61,938 nucleotides of DNA from Pseudomonadota bacterium (GTDB lineage: Bacteria > Pseudomonadota > Alphaproteobacteria > Reyranellales > Reyranellaceae), in contig JAFEFG010000010.1 of NCBI GenBank assembly GCA_018240685.1, positions 1 through 61,938 on the forward strand. Direction: 5' to 3'. The notes under the pieces were generated by a model. The model was not told the origin of the DNA, searched no databases, and worked only from the letters and a program-made list of their open reading frames with translations. Made by a program: the position numbers and the translations under genes. Numbering within the stretch: position 1 is the stretch's first letter; every line of letters starts with the position of its first letter. This document shows, in pieces, positions 42,392-51,440 of the stretch.

Positions 42392-43432
42392 CTACGGCGC
42401 GCCCGCGTAGCTGCGCTCTTCGATCGGCAACCGTGCCTCCTCGATCGCGTGGCAGGCGACGGTGCCGCCCTCGATGGGCAGCGCCTGGGGCCGCTCCGCC
42501 TTGCAGCGCTCGTTGGCGAACGGGCAGCGCGGATGGAAAGAGCACCCCGACGGCGGATCGATGGGGCTCGGCACCTCGCCCCCCACCGGCGTGCGCTGAC
42601 GGCCCGTCATCTCCAGATCGGGGATCGTGTCCAGCAGCATCCGCGTATAGGGATGCTTGGGACGCTTGAAGAGCGTGTCCGTCGGCGCCTGCTCGACCAG
42701 CCGGCCGAGATACATCACGCCCACGCGCGTGGAGATGTGATAGACGACGGCGAGGTTGTGCGAGATGAACAGGTAGGTCAGCCTGAAACGGCGCTGCAGG
42801 TCCATCATCAGGTTGAGGATCTGCGCCTGGACCGACACGTCGAGCGCCGAGGTGGGCTCGTCGCAGACCAGGAATTCAGGCCGGCTGGCAAGCGCGCGGG
42901 CGATCGAGATACGCTGCCGCTGGCCACCCGAGAATTCGTGCGGATACTTGCGGCCGTCGGCCGGCGTCAGCCGCACCTGCCGCAGCAGATCGGCCACCTG
43001 CTTCTCGAGATCGGCCTTGTCGGTCGACAGGCCGAAGGCGCGGATCGGCTCGGCGATGATGTCGAACACCCGCCAGCGTGGGTTGAGGCTGGCATAGGGA
43101 TCCTGGAAGATCATCTGCAGCCGCCGCCGCAGGGCCATGCTTTCGGATTGGACCCGGCGCGCGCCCATGTCCTGGCCGTCGAACTCGATCCGGCCGGCCG
43201 TCGGCGGATAGAGGCCAACGACGAGCCGCGCCACGGTCGATTTCCCGCAGCCCGACTCCCCGACCAGCGAAAAGGTCTCGCCCTGGGCAATCTCGATGTC
43301 GATCCCGTCGACCGCCTGGACGACCTGACGCGGACGGCCCTCGAGCTTGCGCACCAGCCACGGGGCGGAGACGTCGAAGTAGCGCTTCAACCCCTCGATA
43401 CGGACGAACGGCTTGGTCGCGCCATCAGGCAT
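42392..43432 (-). CDS. DppF-type ABC ATPase
   Basis: A 346-residue ATP-binding subunit. Walker A (GESGCGKST), signature SGGQRQR, Walker B (LVCDEPTSALD) and the switch histidine (ISHN) are intact, with the C-terminal oligopeptide/dipeptide cysteine cluster (GCSFHPRCPFANERC) typical of the DppF/OppF class. ATG at 43432 overlaps the end of the DppD-type gene by 8 bases. Last gene of the ABC operon. Confidence 0.92.
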   Translation of the reverse strand: MPDGATKPFVRIEGLKRYFDVSAPWLVRKLEGRPRQVVQAVDGIDIEIAQGETFSLVGESGCGKSTVARLVVGLYPPTAGRIEFDGQDMGARRVQSESMALRRRLQMIFQDPYASLNPRWRVFDIIAEPIRAFGLSTDKADLEKQVADLLRQVRLTPADGRKYPHEFSGGQRQRISIARALASRPEFLVCDEPTSALDVSVQAQILNLMMDLQRRFRLTYLFISHNLAVVYHISTRVGVMYLGRLVEQAPTDTLFKRPKHPYTRMLLDTIPDLEMTGRQRTPVGGEVPSPIDPPSGCSFHPRCPFANERCKAERPQALPIEGGTVACHAIEEARLPIEERSYAGAP

Positions 43433-44447
43433 CGGCCAGCTCCTTCGGGACGGCAGCGCCGACGCCCTTGGCATCATGCAGCCAGCACGCGGCCCAGCCG
43501 AGGCCCGCCGGGATCAGGTCCGGCCGCTCGACCATGCAACGCTGCCCCCGCTCCGTGCAGCGCGGATTGAAGGCGCATCCCTTCGGGATTTCGGTCAGGC
43601 GCGGCATGGATCCGTCGATCTGGGTCAGCCTCTCGGCCCGATGGCCAAGGCTCGGAATGGAGCCCATCAGGCCCCGCGTATAGGGATGATTGGCGTGCTT
43701 GATCACGTTGTGCACCGGCCCGATCTCGGCGACACGACCGGCATACATGACGGCGACGCGATCCGCAGTCTCGGCGATGACACCCATGTCGTGCGTCACC
43801 AGCATGACCGCGGTGCCGTGGTCGCGGCAGAGACGTTTCAGGAGGGAGATGATTTGCGCCTGGATCGATACGTCCAGCGCCGTGGTCGGCTCGTCGGCCA
43901 CGATCAGACGCGGCCCGGCACACAGGGCGAGCGCGATCACCACGCGCTGGCGCATGCCGCCCGAGAACTGATGCGGATAGTGGTCGATGCGCTGCTCGGC
44001 GCCCGGAATGCCCACTTCCTTCAGAAGATCGATGGCTCGCTTGCCGGCCTCGGCAGCCGACATCGGCCGGTGCGTCTGGATGGTCTCGACGAGTTGGCGG
44101 CCCACTGAATAGAGCGGATTGAGGCTGGTCAGCGGGTCCTGGAAGATCGCCCCGATGCGCGCGCCGCGGATCTTGCGCATCTCCTCGTAGGGCAGATTGT
44201 CGATGCGCCTCCCCTCCAGGCGGATCTCGCCGCTGGCGATCCGGCCGGGTGGTTCGAGCAGGCCGATGATGGCGTTGCCGGTGAGCGACTTGCCCGCCCC
44301 CGATTCGCCCACCACCCCCAGCACCTCGCCGGGAGCGATATCGAAAGACACGTCGTCGACGGCGAGCAACGTGCCTCGCCGCGTCGGGAACTCGACGCGC
44401 AGGTTCCTCACCTCGAGAAGGGGCGCATTGCTGGAGCGAGCCGCCAT
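43425..44447 (-). CDS. DppD-type ABC ATPase
   Basis: A 340-residue ATP-binding subunit with Walker A (GESGAGKS), signature SGGMRQR, Walker B (LIVADEPTTALD) and the C-terminal GCAFNPRCTERGQRC cysteine cluster. It pairs with the DppF-type subunit to power the dipeptide-type transporter. Its ATG at 44447 shares one base with the stop of the 34-codon ORF just upstream (TGATG). Confidence 0.92.
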   Translation of the reverse strand: MAARSSNAPLLEVRNLRVEFPTRRGTLLAVDDVSFDIAPGEVLGVVGESGAGKSLTGNAIIGLLEPPGRIASGEIRLEGRRIDNLPYEEMRKIRGARIGAIFQDPLTSLNPLYSVGRQLVETIQTHRPMSAAEAGKRAIDLLKEVGIPGAEQRIDHYPHQFSGGMRQRVVIALALCAGPRLIVADEPTTALDVSIQAQIISLLKRLCRDHGTAVMLVTHDMGVIAETADRVAVMYAGRVAEIGPVHNVIKHANHPYTRGLMGSIPSLGHRAERLTQIDGSMPRLTEIPKGCAFNPRCTERGQRCMVERPDLIPAGLGWAACWLHDAKGVGAAVPKELADA

Positions 44448-44551
44448 CAGATGCTCCCCGCCTTCCCGGCCGCCACCGGGAAGTCCCGACGATCGCCCGA
44501 GACGGCCCCGGCCTTCGGCTCCAGGGCGATGCCATATGTGGTCATGCTCAT
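44447..44551 (-). CDS. Possible small coupled ORF (34 residues)
   Basis: An ORF of 34 codons whose ATG overlaps the stop of the DppC-type gene (ATGA) and whose stop overlaps the start of the DppD-type gene (TGATG). It begins MSMTTYGIALEPK, has no signal or membrane segment and no recognisable domain. Such back-to-back overlaps suggest that ribosomes translate through it, keeping permease and ATPase translation coupled; it could also be a genuine small protein. Reality as a gene is unproven. Confidence 0.45.
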   Translation of the reverse strand: MSMTTYGIALEPKAGAVSGDRRDFPVAAGKAGSI

Positions 44552-45483
44552 CGCAGCTTCGGATTGAGGGCGTCGCGCAGCCAGTCGCCTAGCAGGTTCA
44601 CGGCGAGGACCAGCAGAGCGAGCGTGGCGCCCGGAAAGACGGTGATCCACCACTCGCCGGACTGCAGCAGTTCGTTGCCGATCCGGATCAGGGTGCCGAG
44701 CGAGGGTTCCGTCGATGGCAGGCCTACGCCCAGGAAGGACAAGGTCGCCTCGGTGATGATGGCGAGCCCTAGGTTGATGGTGGCGATCACCAGAACCGGC
44801 CCGGTGACGTTGGGCAGGACGTGACGCACCATGATCAGGATCGGCGACAGGCCGATCACCCGCGCCGCCTGCACGTATTCCTTGTTCTTCTCCACCAGGA
44901 CGGAGCCGCGCACCGTGCGCGCATACTGGACCCAGAAAGAGAGACCAATGGCGCCGACGATGACGATCGTGGCGATCTCGTCATGGCGCTCCGCGGAGAT
45001 CAGGCCGCGCACGACGCCGTCGATCAGCAGCGCCACGAGGATGGCGGGAAAGGTCAGCTGAACGTCGGCGATGCGCATGATCAGCGCATCGACTGCGCCG
45101 CCGAAATAGCCGCTGACGAGGCCGAGCGTAATGCCGATCGTCATCGCGACGATCACCGACGCAAAGCCCACGATCAGCGACAGGCGCGTCCCGTACATGA
45201 TGGACGACAGCACATCCCTGCCCTGGTCGTCGGTGCCGAGCGGAAAGGACCAGTCGCCATCGGGCGACACGAGAACCGGCGGCTTCAGGCCGTCACTCAG
45301 GCTGAGTGTGCTGGGATCGAACGGCGTATGGGGCGCGATGACCGGCGACAGGAACGCCATGGCGATGATGAAAACGGTCACGACGGCCGCCGCCATCGTG
45401 GTCGCGGACGACTTGAAGCTCCACCAGATGTCGCTGTCGGCGGCATGATGGAGCCACTGGCCGAAGACGCTGCGGGCGGCCAT
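44548..45483 (-). CDS. DppC-type ABC permease
   Basis: A 311-residue permease with an N-terminal helix (about 32-52), the LGTDDQGRDVLSSIMYGTRLSLIVG segment and EAA loop (QAARVIGLSPILIMVRHVLPN). It forms the translocation pore with the DppB-type subunit. ATG at 45483 follows the upstream permease stop by 1 base; longer frames overlap that gene. Confidence 0.9.
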   Translation of the reverse strand: MAARSVFGQWLHHAADSDIWWSFKSSATTMAAAVVTVFIIAMAFLSPVIAPHTPFDPSTLSLSDGLKPPVLVSPDGDWSFPLGTDDQGRDVLSSIMYGTRLSLIVGFASVIVAMTIGITLGLVSGYFGGAVDALIMRIADVQLTFPAILVALLIDGVVRGLISAERHDEIATIVIVGAIGLSFWVQYARTVRGSVLVEKNKEYVQAARVIGLSPILIMVRHVLPNVTGPVLVIATINLGLAIITEATLSFLGVGLPSTEPSLGTLIRIGNELLQSGEWWITVFPGATLALLVLAVNLLGDWLRDALNPKLR

Positions 45484-45484
45484 G

Positions 45485-46474
45485 TCAGTGCGCTCCGGCG
45501 CGACCGCCGACCTGGGAGCGCAGGCGCGGGTCCACGGCGAAATAGAGCAGGTCGACGGCAAGGTTGATGATCACGAAGAACAGCCCGATCAGCATCAGGT
45601 AAGCCGCCATTACCGGGATGTCGGCAAACTGCACCGACTGGATGAAGAGCTGCCCCACGCCCGGCCAGGCAAACACGGTTTCCGTGACCAGGGCGAAAGC
45701 AATCAGCGAGCCAAGCTGCAGGCCTGCGACGGTGATGACCGGCACCAGCGTATTCTTGAGCGCGTGGCCGAAATTGATCGCCCGGTTGGAGAGTCCGCGG
45801 GCGCGCGCGAACTTGATGTAGTCGGTGCGCATCACCTCGAGCATCTCCGACCGGACCAGCCGCATCAGCAGCGTGAGCTGGAACAGGCCCAGCGTGATCG
45901 AAGGCAGAATCAGCGCCTCGATGCCCTTCCAGCGCAGGAAGTTGGTCGTCCACCAGCCGATGGTCACGGTCTCGCCGCGGCCGAAGGACGGCAGCCAGTG
46001 CAGGATCACCGAGAAGAACAGGATCAGGAGGATGCCGATCAGGAAGGTCGGCAAGGACACGCCGATCAGGGAGACCGCCTGGAATGCCCGGCTGCTCCAG
46101 TGCCTGGGATAGAGGCCCGTATAGACCCCCATGGGTACCCCCACCAGCAAGGCAAACATGGCGGCGCAGAACGACAATTCCAGGGTCGCCGGCAGGCGCT
46201 CGAGGATCATGCGGCTGACCGGCTCCGAGGTACGATAGCTCAGCCCGAACTTCCCCTGGGCCGCATTGGCGATGAAGTGGATGAACTGGAGGGGCGCCGG
46301 CTCATTGAGGCCGAGCTTCTGGCGCAACGCCTCGCGCTCTACGGCCGGGGTATCCTGGCCAACCATCGCGTTGATGGGATCGCCGACGTAGCGGAAGAGA
46401 AAGAACGACACCAACCCGACCGTCAGCAGCACGGCGACGGATTGCGCGAGACGTCTGAGGATAAATGCAAGCAT
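45485..46474 (-). CDS. DppB-type ABC permease
   Basis: A 329-residue, six-helix permease starting MLAFILRRLAQSVAVLLTVGLVSF, with the FARARGLSNRAINFGHALKNTLVPV EAA loop. Second gene of the peptide ABC operon, separated from the binding-protein gene by 106 bases that contain a stable hairpin. Confidence 0.9.
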   Translation of the reverse strand: MLAFILRRLAQSVAVLLTVGLVSFFLFRYVGDPINAMVGQDTPAVEREALRQKLGLNEPAPLQFIHFIANAAQGKFGLSYRTSEPVSRMILERLPATLELSFCAAMFALLVGVPMGVYTGLYPRHWSSRAFQAVSLIGVSLPTFLIGILLILFFSVILHWLPSFGRGETVTIGWWTTNFLRWKGIEALILPSITLGLFQLTLLMRLVRSEMLEVMRTDYIKFARARGLSNRAINFGHALKNTLVPVITVAGLQLGSLIAFALVTETVFAWPGVGQLFIQSVQFADIPVMAAYLMLIGLFFVIINLAVDLLYFAVDPRLRSQVGGRAGAH

Positions 46475-46533
46475 TTCCGGGAAAACTGACCGTCCGGGGC
46501 CAAGCCCGGGCGGAATTACGCCATAAACGAAAC

Positions 46534-46561
46534 CGGCTCCGGCCGCAATTGGCCGGAGCCG
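46534..46561 (-). repeat. Intercistronic hairpin in the ABC operon
   Basis: An 11-bp perfect inverted repeat CGGCTCCGGCC/GGCCGGAGCCG with a 6-base loop between the binding-protein and permease genes, without a T tract. Such stem-loops usually protect the 3' end of the binding-protein message and lower expression of downstream membrane genes. Confidence 0.7.
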
Positions 46562-46580
46562 ATCATCGTCGGTCTCTGCT

Positions 46581-48200
46581 CTACTTCACGTTGACGAAGC
46601 GGAGCGGGAAGGTGTTGTCGGCCGGCTGGACCAGGTCGACGTTCTTGCGCATCGCCCAGACCAGCGCCTGCTGGTGCAGCGGGATGTACGCATAGTCGTC
46701 GACGTAGATCTTGGTGGCCTCGTGGATCATGGCGTCGCGCTTGGCCTTATCCGTCTCGACCTCGATCTTGTCGGCAAGCGCGTCGAACTTCGGATTCGAG
46801 TAGCCGCCCACGTTGTAGAGGCCCTTCTTGCGCTTGATGTCCGGCGTCTGGATCAGCTGCTCGAACACGTTGTGCACGTCGTAGGTCGTGCCCGGCGACC
46901 AGCCCAGCATAAAGAAGCTGGTCTTGTTGGGCTTGCCGTCGCTGGTGCTGCGCAGGATCTTGGCGAAGTACAGGTTACGCGTCTGGGCACGCAGGTTCAC
47001 CTTGACGCCGATCTTGGCCAGCATCGACACGACCGCCTGACAGATCTTCTCGTCGTTGACGTAGCGATCGTTGGGGCAGTCCATGCCGACTTCGAAGCCG
47101 TTCGGATAGCCCGCGTCAGCGAGCATCTTCTTGGCCTCGTCCGGCTTCAGAAGCGGCGGCCGCTTGTCGAGATCCTTGGTGTAGCCGTTGATGCCGGGCG
47201 CCACCATCAACGCCGTCGGGAACGATTGGCCGCGCATCACGGTGCGCTTGATCGCATCGACGTCGATCGAACGGTACATCGCCTCGCGAACGCGCTTGTC
47301 TTTGAACGGATTCTTGCCCTTCACGTTCGACTCGACCAGTTCGTCGCGCTCCTCGTCGAAGCCGAGATAGACGACGCGGGTCTCCGGCCCTTCGAGGACC
47401 TTGATGTTCGGGTCCTTCTTGAGGTTGTCGGTGTCCGCCGGCGGCACCTCGTAGGTCATGTCGATATCGCCGGCCTTGAGCGCGGCGATGCGGGTGGCGG
47501 CGTTGGGGACCGGCGTGAAGATCACCTCGGTCAGGTTGTGTACCGGCTTGTCCCACCACAGCGGATTGGGAACGAGGATCGTCTTTTCACCCGCGCGGCG
47601 CTCCTTGAGCATGAACGGGCCGGTGCCCATCGCGTTGCGGGTCGCGAAGTTCTCCTCGTTCTTGATCATGTCCGCCGCATGGACGGCGTTGTTCTTCTCG
47701 CACCACGCCTTCGACATGATGCTGATCGATGCCCACTTGTCGACGAGGAGCGGATCCGGAACGCTGGTCTCGACCTCGACGCGAAGATCGTTGACCTTCT
47801 TGATCGACTTCAGCGTCGAGAAGTTGCCGTTCACGTTCGAGCCCGGGCCGTTGGCGCGGTTGATCGAAAAGATCACGTCATCCGCGGTGAACGGCGTGCC
47901 GTCACTGAACTTCACGTTCGGGCGCAGGTCGAAGAACCAATGAGTGGGGTCCGTCTGACCCCACTTCACCGCCAGCGCCGGCTCGAGCTTGAGATTCTTG
48001 TCGCGCCGTACCAGCGGGTCGTAGATGTTGGCGGTGAAGGTCAGCAGGAACGTTTCCTGACGCGCATACGGGTCCATCGAGCTGACGTCGCCCGAATTGG
48101 CCCAGCGGAACGTCTTGGCGCTCGCTGCCGTGCCAGCAAGCGTAAGGCTGGCGAGAACGACAGCCGTCGCCGCCACGGAATACCGCAAACGAAATCTCAT
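46581..48200 (-). CDS. ABC transporter substrate-binding protein, family 5 (peptide type)
   Basis: A 539-residue periplasmic binding protein with a Sec signal (residues 1-28, ASA). Family-5 blocks are LKLEPALAVKWGQ, VKFSDGTPFTADDVIFSINRA, KRVREAMYRSID and the YAYIPLHQQALVWAMRKNVD C terminus. It begins the five-subunit peptide transporter operon. GGAGGGG lies before the ATG. The 295 bases upstream (48201-48495) contain a GC-rich stem (48411-48427) after the neighbouring dipeptidase gene but no clear gene. Confidence 0.9.
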   Translation of the reverse strand: MRFRLRYSVAATAVVLASLTLAGTAASAKTFRWANSGDVSSMDPYARQETFLLTFTANIYDPLVRRDKNLKLEPALAVKWGQTDPTHWFFDLRPNVKFSDGTPFTADDVIFSINRANGPGSNVNGNFSTLKSIKKVNDLRVEVETSVPDPLLVDKWASISIMSKAWCEKNNAVHAADMIKNEENFATRNAMGTGPFMLKERRAGEKTILVPNPLWWDKPVHNLTEVIFTPVPNAATRIAALKAGDIDMTYEVPPADTDNLKKDPNIKVLEGPETRVVYLGFDEERDELVESNVKGKNPFKDKRVREAMYRSIDVDAIKRTVMRGQSFPTALMVAPGINGYTKDLDKRPPLLKPDEAKKMLADAGYPNGFEVGMDCPNDRYVNDEKICQAVVSMLAKIGVKVNLRAQTRNLYFAKILRSTSDGKPNKTSFFMLGWSPGTTYDVHNVFEQLIQTPDIKRKKGLYNVGGYSNPKFDALADKIEVETDKAKRDAMIHEATKIYVDDYAYIPLHQQALVWAMRKNVDLVQPADNTFPLRFVNVK

Positions 48201-48410
48201 CCTAAAAACCCCTCCAGAGCGTCGTCAGCAATGACCGGCACGGCGGACTCCCCTCACACCTGCCCATGCATCGACGCATAACTGCAAGTTGCACCGCCTG
48301 TGTCGGGCCGTCAATTACACAAACGTTCCCGAGACACTACGTCCGCATGTAACTCCCAAGGACGCACCCGATCCCGGCACCGCGCTTCATCTGCACGATA
48401 ACTGCGCGGA

Positions 48411-48427
48411 CCTCCCCGGCCGGGAGG
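48411..48427. repeat. GC-rich stem-loop after the dipeptidase gene
   Basis: A 6-bp stem CCTCCC/GGGAGG with a CGGCC loop, 69 bases beyond the dipeptidase stop. No T tract follows, so it is at best a weak terminator. The remainder of 48201-48495 shows no gene, repeat or confident promoter. Confidence 0.4.
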
Positions 48428-48495
48428 CCATCCGTGTCTCCAGTTGTCGCCGAACTGGCACAACTCTTGATCAGTACTTCTCTCTTCACCTCAGA

Positions 48496-49512
48496 TCAGT
48501 TTGCGAACCGCAGGTAGTTCTCCCCCAGGACACCCGCGAGGGCTTCGCCCGTGAAGCCCTGGCGCTCGAGCGCGGCGACAAGCTCGCCAAATTGCTCCGG
48601 CTGAAAGAAATCCCACGGCGGCTGCGGATAGCCGCGCGGCCAGCGGCCTCGCGCGGTATGGAAGAAGCCGTAGTCACTGCCTTCGAGATACATGAAGTCG
48701 AGGCCCAGCCCGACGCGCTCGGCACCTGCGACGGTGGCGACATGTGCCGCGTGTTCGGCGATAGCCTGGGGAATCCCGGGTCCGTCAGCGCCGAGGAACA
48801 TCCCGGCGCCGTTGATGCCGATATATCCGCCGCGTGCGGCGCAAGTGCGGATCTGGTCGTCGCTGATATTGCGCTCATGATCGAAGAGCGCGCGGGCGTT
48901 GGAGTGGGAGAAGATGGGCGCACGCCTGAGCGGCGCCTCCAATGCTTCGAACGATGTGCGAACGCCGCAGTGGCTGAGGTCGACGATCATGCCGACTTCA
49001 TCCATGCGCTCGATCAACCTGCGGCCATAGGCGGTCAAGCCGCCATCGCGCTGCTCATGACAACCATCGGCGAAGGCGTTGCCCTCGTTGTACGCCAGGA
49101 TCGCCCGTCCCACCCCTGCCGCCTTGAAAGCCTCGACCAGATCGAGGCTCGGCACGAACGGTGTCGCCGTCTGGAAATGCAGCGAAACCGACAGGACGCC
49201 ATCGCGCCGCGCGGTCTCGATCTCGTGGACACTGTCGACCACACGCACCCAGTCCCGGTGTGCCGCGAGCTCGCGACGCAGGAAGCCGACGCGGGTCAGC
49301 GCCTCGAGCGGCCCCTCGTTGCCAGCGGCGGCCGTGAGCGAGATATGATCGACGCCGCTGTGCCAGAAGCGGCGGAGCTGCTGGCCGAGATCCGCACCAT
49401 CGGGCAGAAGATGTTTCGCCCATGGCAGCAGGCCATCGCATACGATGGTCTCTGCGAGCCAGGGGCGGCCCTCACGCCACTGCGGTACCAGTCGGCTGGG
49501 CATTGCACTCAT
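48496..49512 (-). CDS. M19-like (membrane/renal dipeptidase family) hydrolase
   Basis: A 338-residue TIM-barrel protein of the M19 dipeptidase family, with AYNEGNAFADG, MIVDLSHCGVRTSFEAL, PIFSHSNARAL and GLGLDFMYLEG. The usual N-terminal HxD metal ligands are replaced (VCDGLLPW), so one metal site may be altered and the substrate may differ from dipeptides. ATG at 49512 overlaps the aminotransferase stop by 4 bases, so the two are one transcription unit. Confidence 0.8.
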   Translation of the reverse strand: MSAMPSRLVPQWREGRPWLAETIVCDGLLPWAKHLLPDGADLGQQLRRFWHSGVDHISLTAAAGNEGPLEALTRVGFLRRELAAHRDWVRVVDSVHEIETARRDGVLSVSLHFQTATPFVPSLDLVEAFKAAGVGRAILAYNEGNAFADGCHEQRDGGLTAYGRRLIERMDEVGMIVDLSHCGVRTSFEALEAPLRRAPIFSHSNARALFDHERNISDDQIRTCAARGGYIGINGAGMFLGADGPGIPQAIAEHAAHVATVAGAERVGLGLDFMYLEGSDYGFFHTARGRWPRGYPQPPWDFFQPEQFGELVAALERQGFTGEALAGVLGENYLRFAN

Positions 49513-50672
49513 GCGCGCAACGCCGCGCGCACGCGTGCGCCCAGTCCGTGAAGCCGGTCGACCGGTTCGTTGGCAAAGACGAAGCGAATGTACTCGGCGC
49601 CGTGAATCTCGCCCCAGCCGGTCATGGCGGTGGCACAGACGCCCTGCTCGAGCAGGCGATCCGACATCGTCGCGCCATCGAGACCGTAATCGCTGACCCG
49701 CAGCAGCAACGACCATCCACCGGCCGGCAAACCGAACGGCAGGCCACGCAGTTCCCGCACGACCGTGTCGCGCCGCCGCTCGAGTTCGCCGACATATGCG
49801 GGCAGAGTCTGATATGAGCGCGTCAGGGCCACTGTGGCGGCTCCTTGCGCGATGCCCACGGGAACGACCACGTTGGCGAGCGATACGGCGACGAGGTCCG
49901 GCATCAGCCAGTCCGGCGCAACCGTCCATCCGACCCTCCAGCCGATCATCCGCAGTTCCTTCGACGCGGCACCGACAGTGATGGTACGCTCCGCCATCCC
50001 CGGCAACCCGGCGGGATGGATCAGCTTGCGGTTGTCGAACAGCAGCCGCTCCATGGCGCTGTCGAGGATCAGCAGCAAGTTCTGGCGGACACATAGTTCG
50101 GCAACCACATTCCAGTCGTCGGCATCGAGCACGCCGCCACTCGGCATCGACGGCGACATGAGGAGCATCGCGCGCGTCGCCGGCCCGACGGCTTTCCGCA
50201 TCGCCTCGCGGTCGAGCCGCCATTCACCCTCCGGCGTAAAGGTGAATGGCACTTGCCTGGGGATGCCTCCCGCCACGCGCACGCGATTGAGCAGCCCCGC
50301 ATAGGTCGGGTCGGTGACAATCACCTCGTCGCCGACCTCGATCGTCGCCAGCAACGCGTTGAGGATGCCGGACAGTCCGCCCGCCGAGATGACGCAGTTG
50401 TCAGACGAGTAGGAGACGCCCGATAGCGCCGAGACATGGCTGGCTGCAGCCTGGCGCAGCGCATCCTGCCCGACGAACGGCAGATAGCTGTTGGCGGCAT
50501 CCTCGGCCGCTGCCTGGCGCGTTCGCTGCACCGCCTCGGGATCGGGAGGAATGTCGGTATCCAGATTTTCCAGCCGCAGGAAATCGCGCCCGGACGCGTC
50601 AGCGATCGACCCCATGCGGTCCACGCCGATACCAGCGACGTGCTTCAAGCGGGCAGGACGTGTATGGTGCAT
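49509..50672 (-). CDS. Class I/II PLP aminotransferase
   Basis: A 387-residue fold-type I aminotransferase. The PLP lysine is K238 in TVGAASKELRMIGWRVGW; SAGGLSGILNALLATIEVGDEVIVTDPTYAG and the C-terminal arginine segment (EYIRFVFAN) are conserved. It transaminates an amino acid or related amine. It starts 35 bases from the divergent GntR gene, with a palindrome in between, and is translationally coupled to the dipeptidase gene: possibly peptide hydrolysis followed by amino-acid transamination. Confidence 0.87.
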   Translation of the reverse strand: MHHTRPARLKHVAGIGVDRMGSIADASGRDFLRLENLDTDIPPDPEAVQRTRQAAAEDAANSYLPFVGQDALRQAAASHVSALSGVSYSSDNCVISAGGLSGILNALLATIEVGDEVIVTDPTYAGLLNRVRVAGGIPRQVPFTFTPEGEWRLDREAMRKAVGPATRAMLLMSPSMPSGGVLDADDWNVVAELCVRQNLLLILDSAMERLLFDNRKLIHPAGLPGMAERTITVGAASKELRMIGWRVGWTVAPDWLMPDLVAVSLANVVVPVGIAQGAATVALTRSYQTLPAYVGELERRRDTVVRELRGLPFGLPAGGWSLLLRVSDYGLDGATMSDRLLEQGVCATAMTGWGEIHGAEYIRFVFANEPVDRLHGLGARVRAALRA

Positions 50673-50689
50673 CTTCAACTCGATCAATA

Positions 50690-50702
50690 ATAGATTATCT
50701 AT
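50690..50702. promoter_or_regulatory. Palindromic operator between aminotransferase and GntR genes
   Basis: ATAGATTATCTAT is a perfect 6+1+6 palindrome in an unusually AT-rich stretch between two divergent genes whose start codons are only 34 bases apart. Size and position fit a FadR/FCD-type GntR operator. Confidence 0.6.
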
Positions 50703-50706
50703 AATA

Positions 50707-51366
50707 ATGCCAATGCTAGACGAGTCAACCGAGGACGACCGGTCCCTTGCCGCCCGGATTGCACGTGCGCTGGCGGCGCAGATCGTTTCCGGCGCGCTCA
50801 AGCCCGGCGAACGGCTTCGCCAGGACCAGATCGCGCAGGCCTTCAAGGCGAGCCATGTACCGGTGCGCGAGGCCTTTCGAAGGCTCGAGGCGCAAGGTCT
50901 GGTGGTCACGGAACCCCGCCGGGGCGTACGGGTTGCCCGTCTAGACCCGAGCGATGTCATGGAAGTGGCCGAGATACGCGCTTCGCTGGAGGCGCTGGCG
51001 CTGCGTCACGCCGTCCCGAAGCTGGCGGCGTCAGACCTCGATCGCGCGCGCCAAGCGCTGGAGAACTGCATCGGCAAGACCGAGGTCGCCGACTGGGAGG
51101 CCGCCAATCGCGCCTTCCACGAATCCATCACGACGCCCTGCGGCCTGCCCCGCCTCAACGCGGCGATCGCCGACCTCCACCGCACCAGTGCACGCCATCT
51201 TTTCGCTACGTGGCAGACGCTCGACTGGCAGCCGCGCTCCGACGACGAGCACCGCGCCATCCTCAAGGCGATCGAGGCAAAGCAAGTCGACACCGCTGTC
51301 GAGCTCCTGTCCAAGCACGTCCTCGAAGCCGGACACGCATTAGCGGCCGCACTTGAGAAACAATAG
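50707..51366 (+). CDS. GntR-family regulator, FCD domain
   Basis: A 219-residue regulator: winged helix-turn-helix (residues about 15-80, GALKPGERLRQDQIAQAFKASHVPVREAFRRLEAQGLV) and C-terminal FCD ligand-binding helices with FHESITTPCGLPRL and DDEHRAILKAIEA, which carries typical metal/ligand histidines. It probably represses itself and the divergent aminotransferase-dipeptidase operon. ATG at 50707 or 50713 both fit. Confidence 0.88.
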   Translation: MPMLDESTEDDRSLAARIARALAAQIVSGALKPGERLRQDQIAQAFKASHVPVREAFRRLEAQGLVVTEPRRGVRVARLDPSDVMEVAEIRASLEALALRHAVPKLAASDLDRARQALENCIGKTEVADWEAANRAFHESITTPCGLPRLNAAIADLHRTSARHLFATWQTLDWQPRSDDEHRAILKAIEAKQVDTAVELLSKHVLEAGHALAAALEKQ

Positions 51367-51440
51367 GGTCCGGCGGGTTGGACAGGCGCCGCTCAAGCCC
51401 GCTATCGTTTTGCGACAGCGTATTTTTCAGAGGGTGAGCC

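Noticed and set aside
46674..48281. 535-codon plus-strand frame opposite the peptide-binding protein gene
   Set aside because: Antisense shadow; the minus-strand product has clear family-5 features and a signal peptide.
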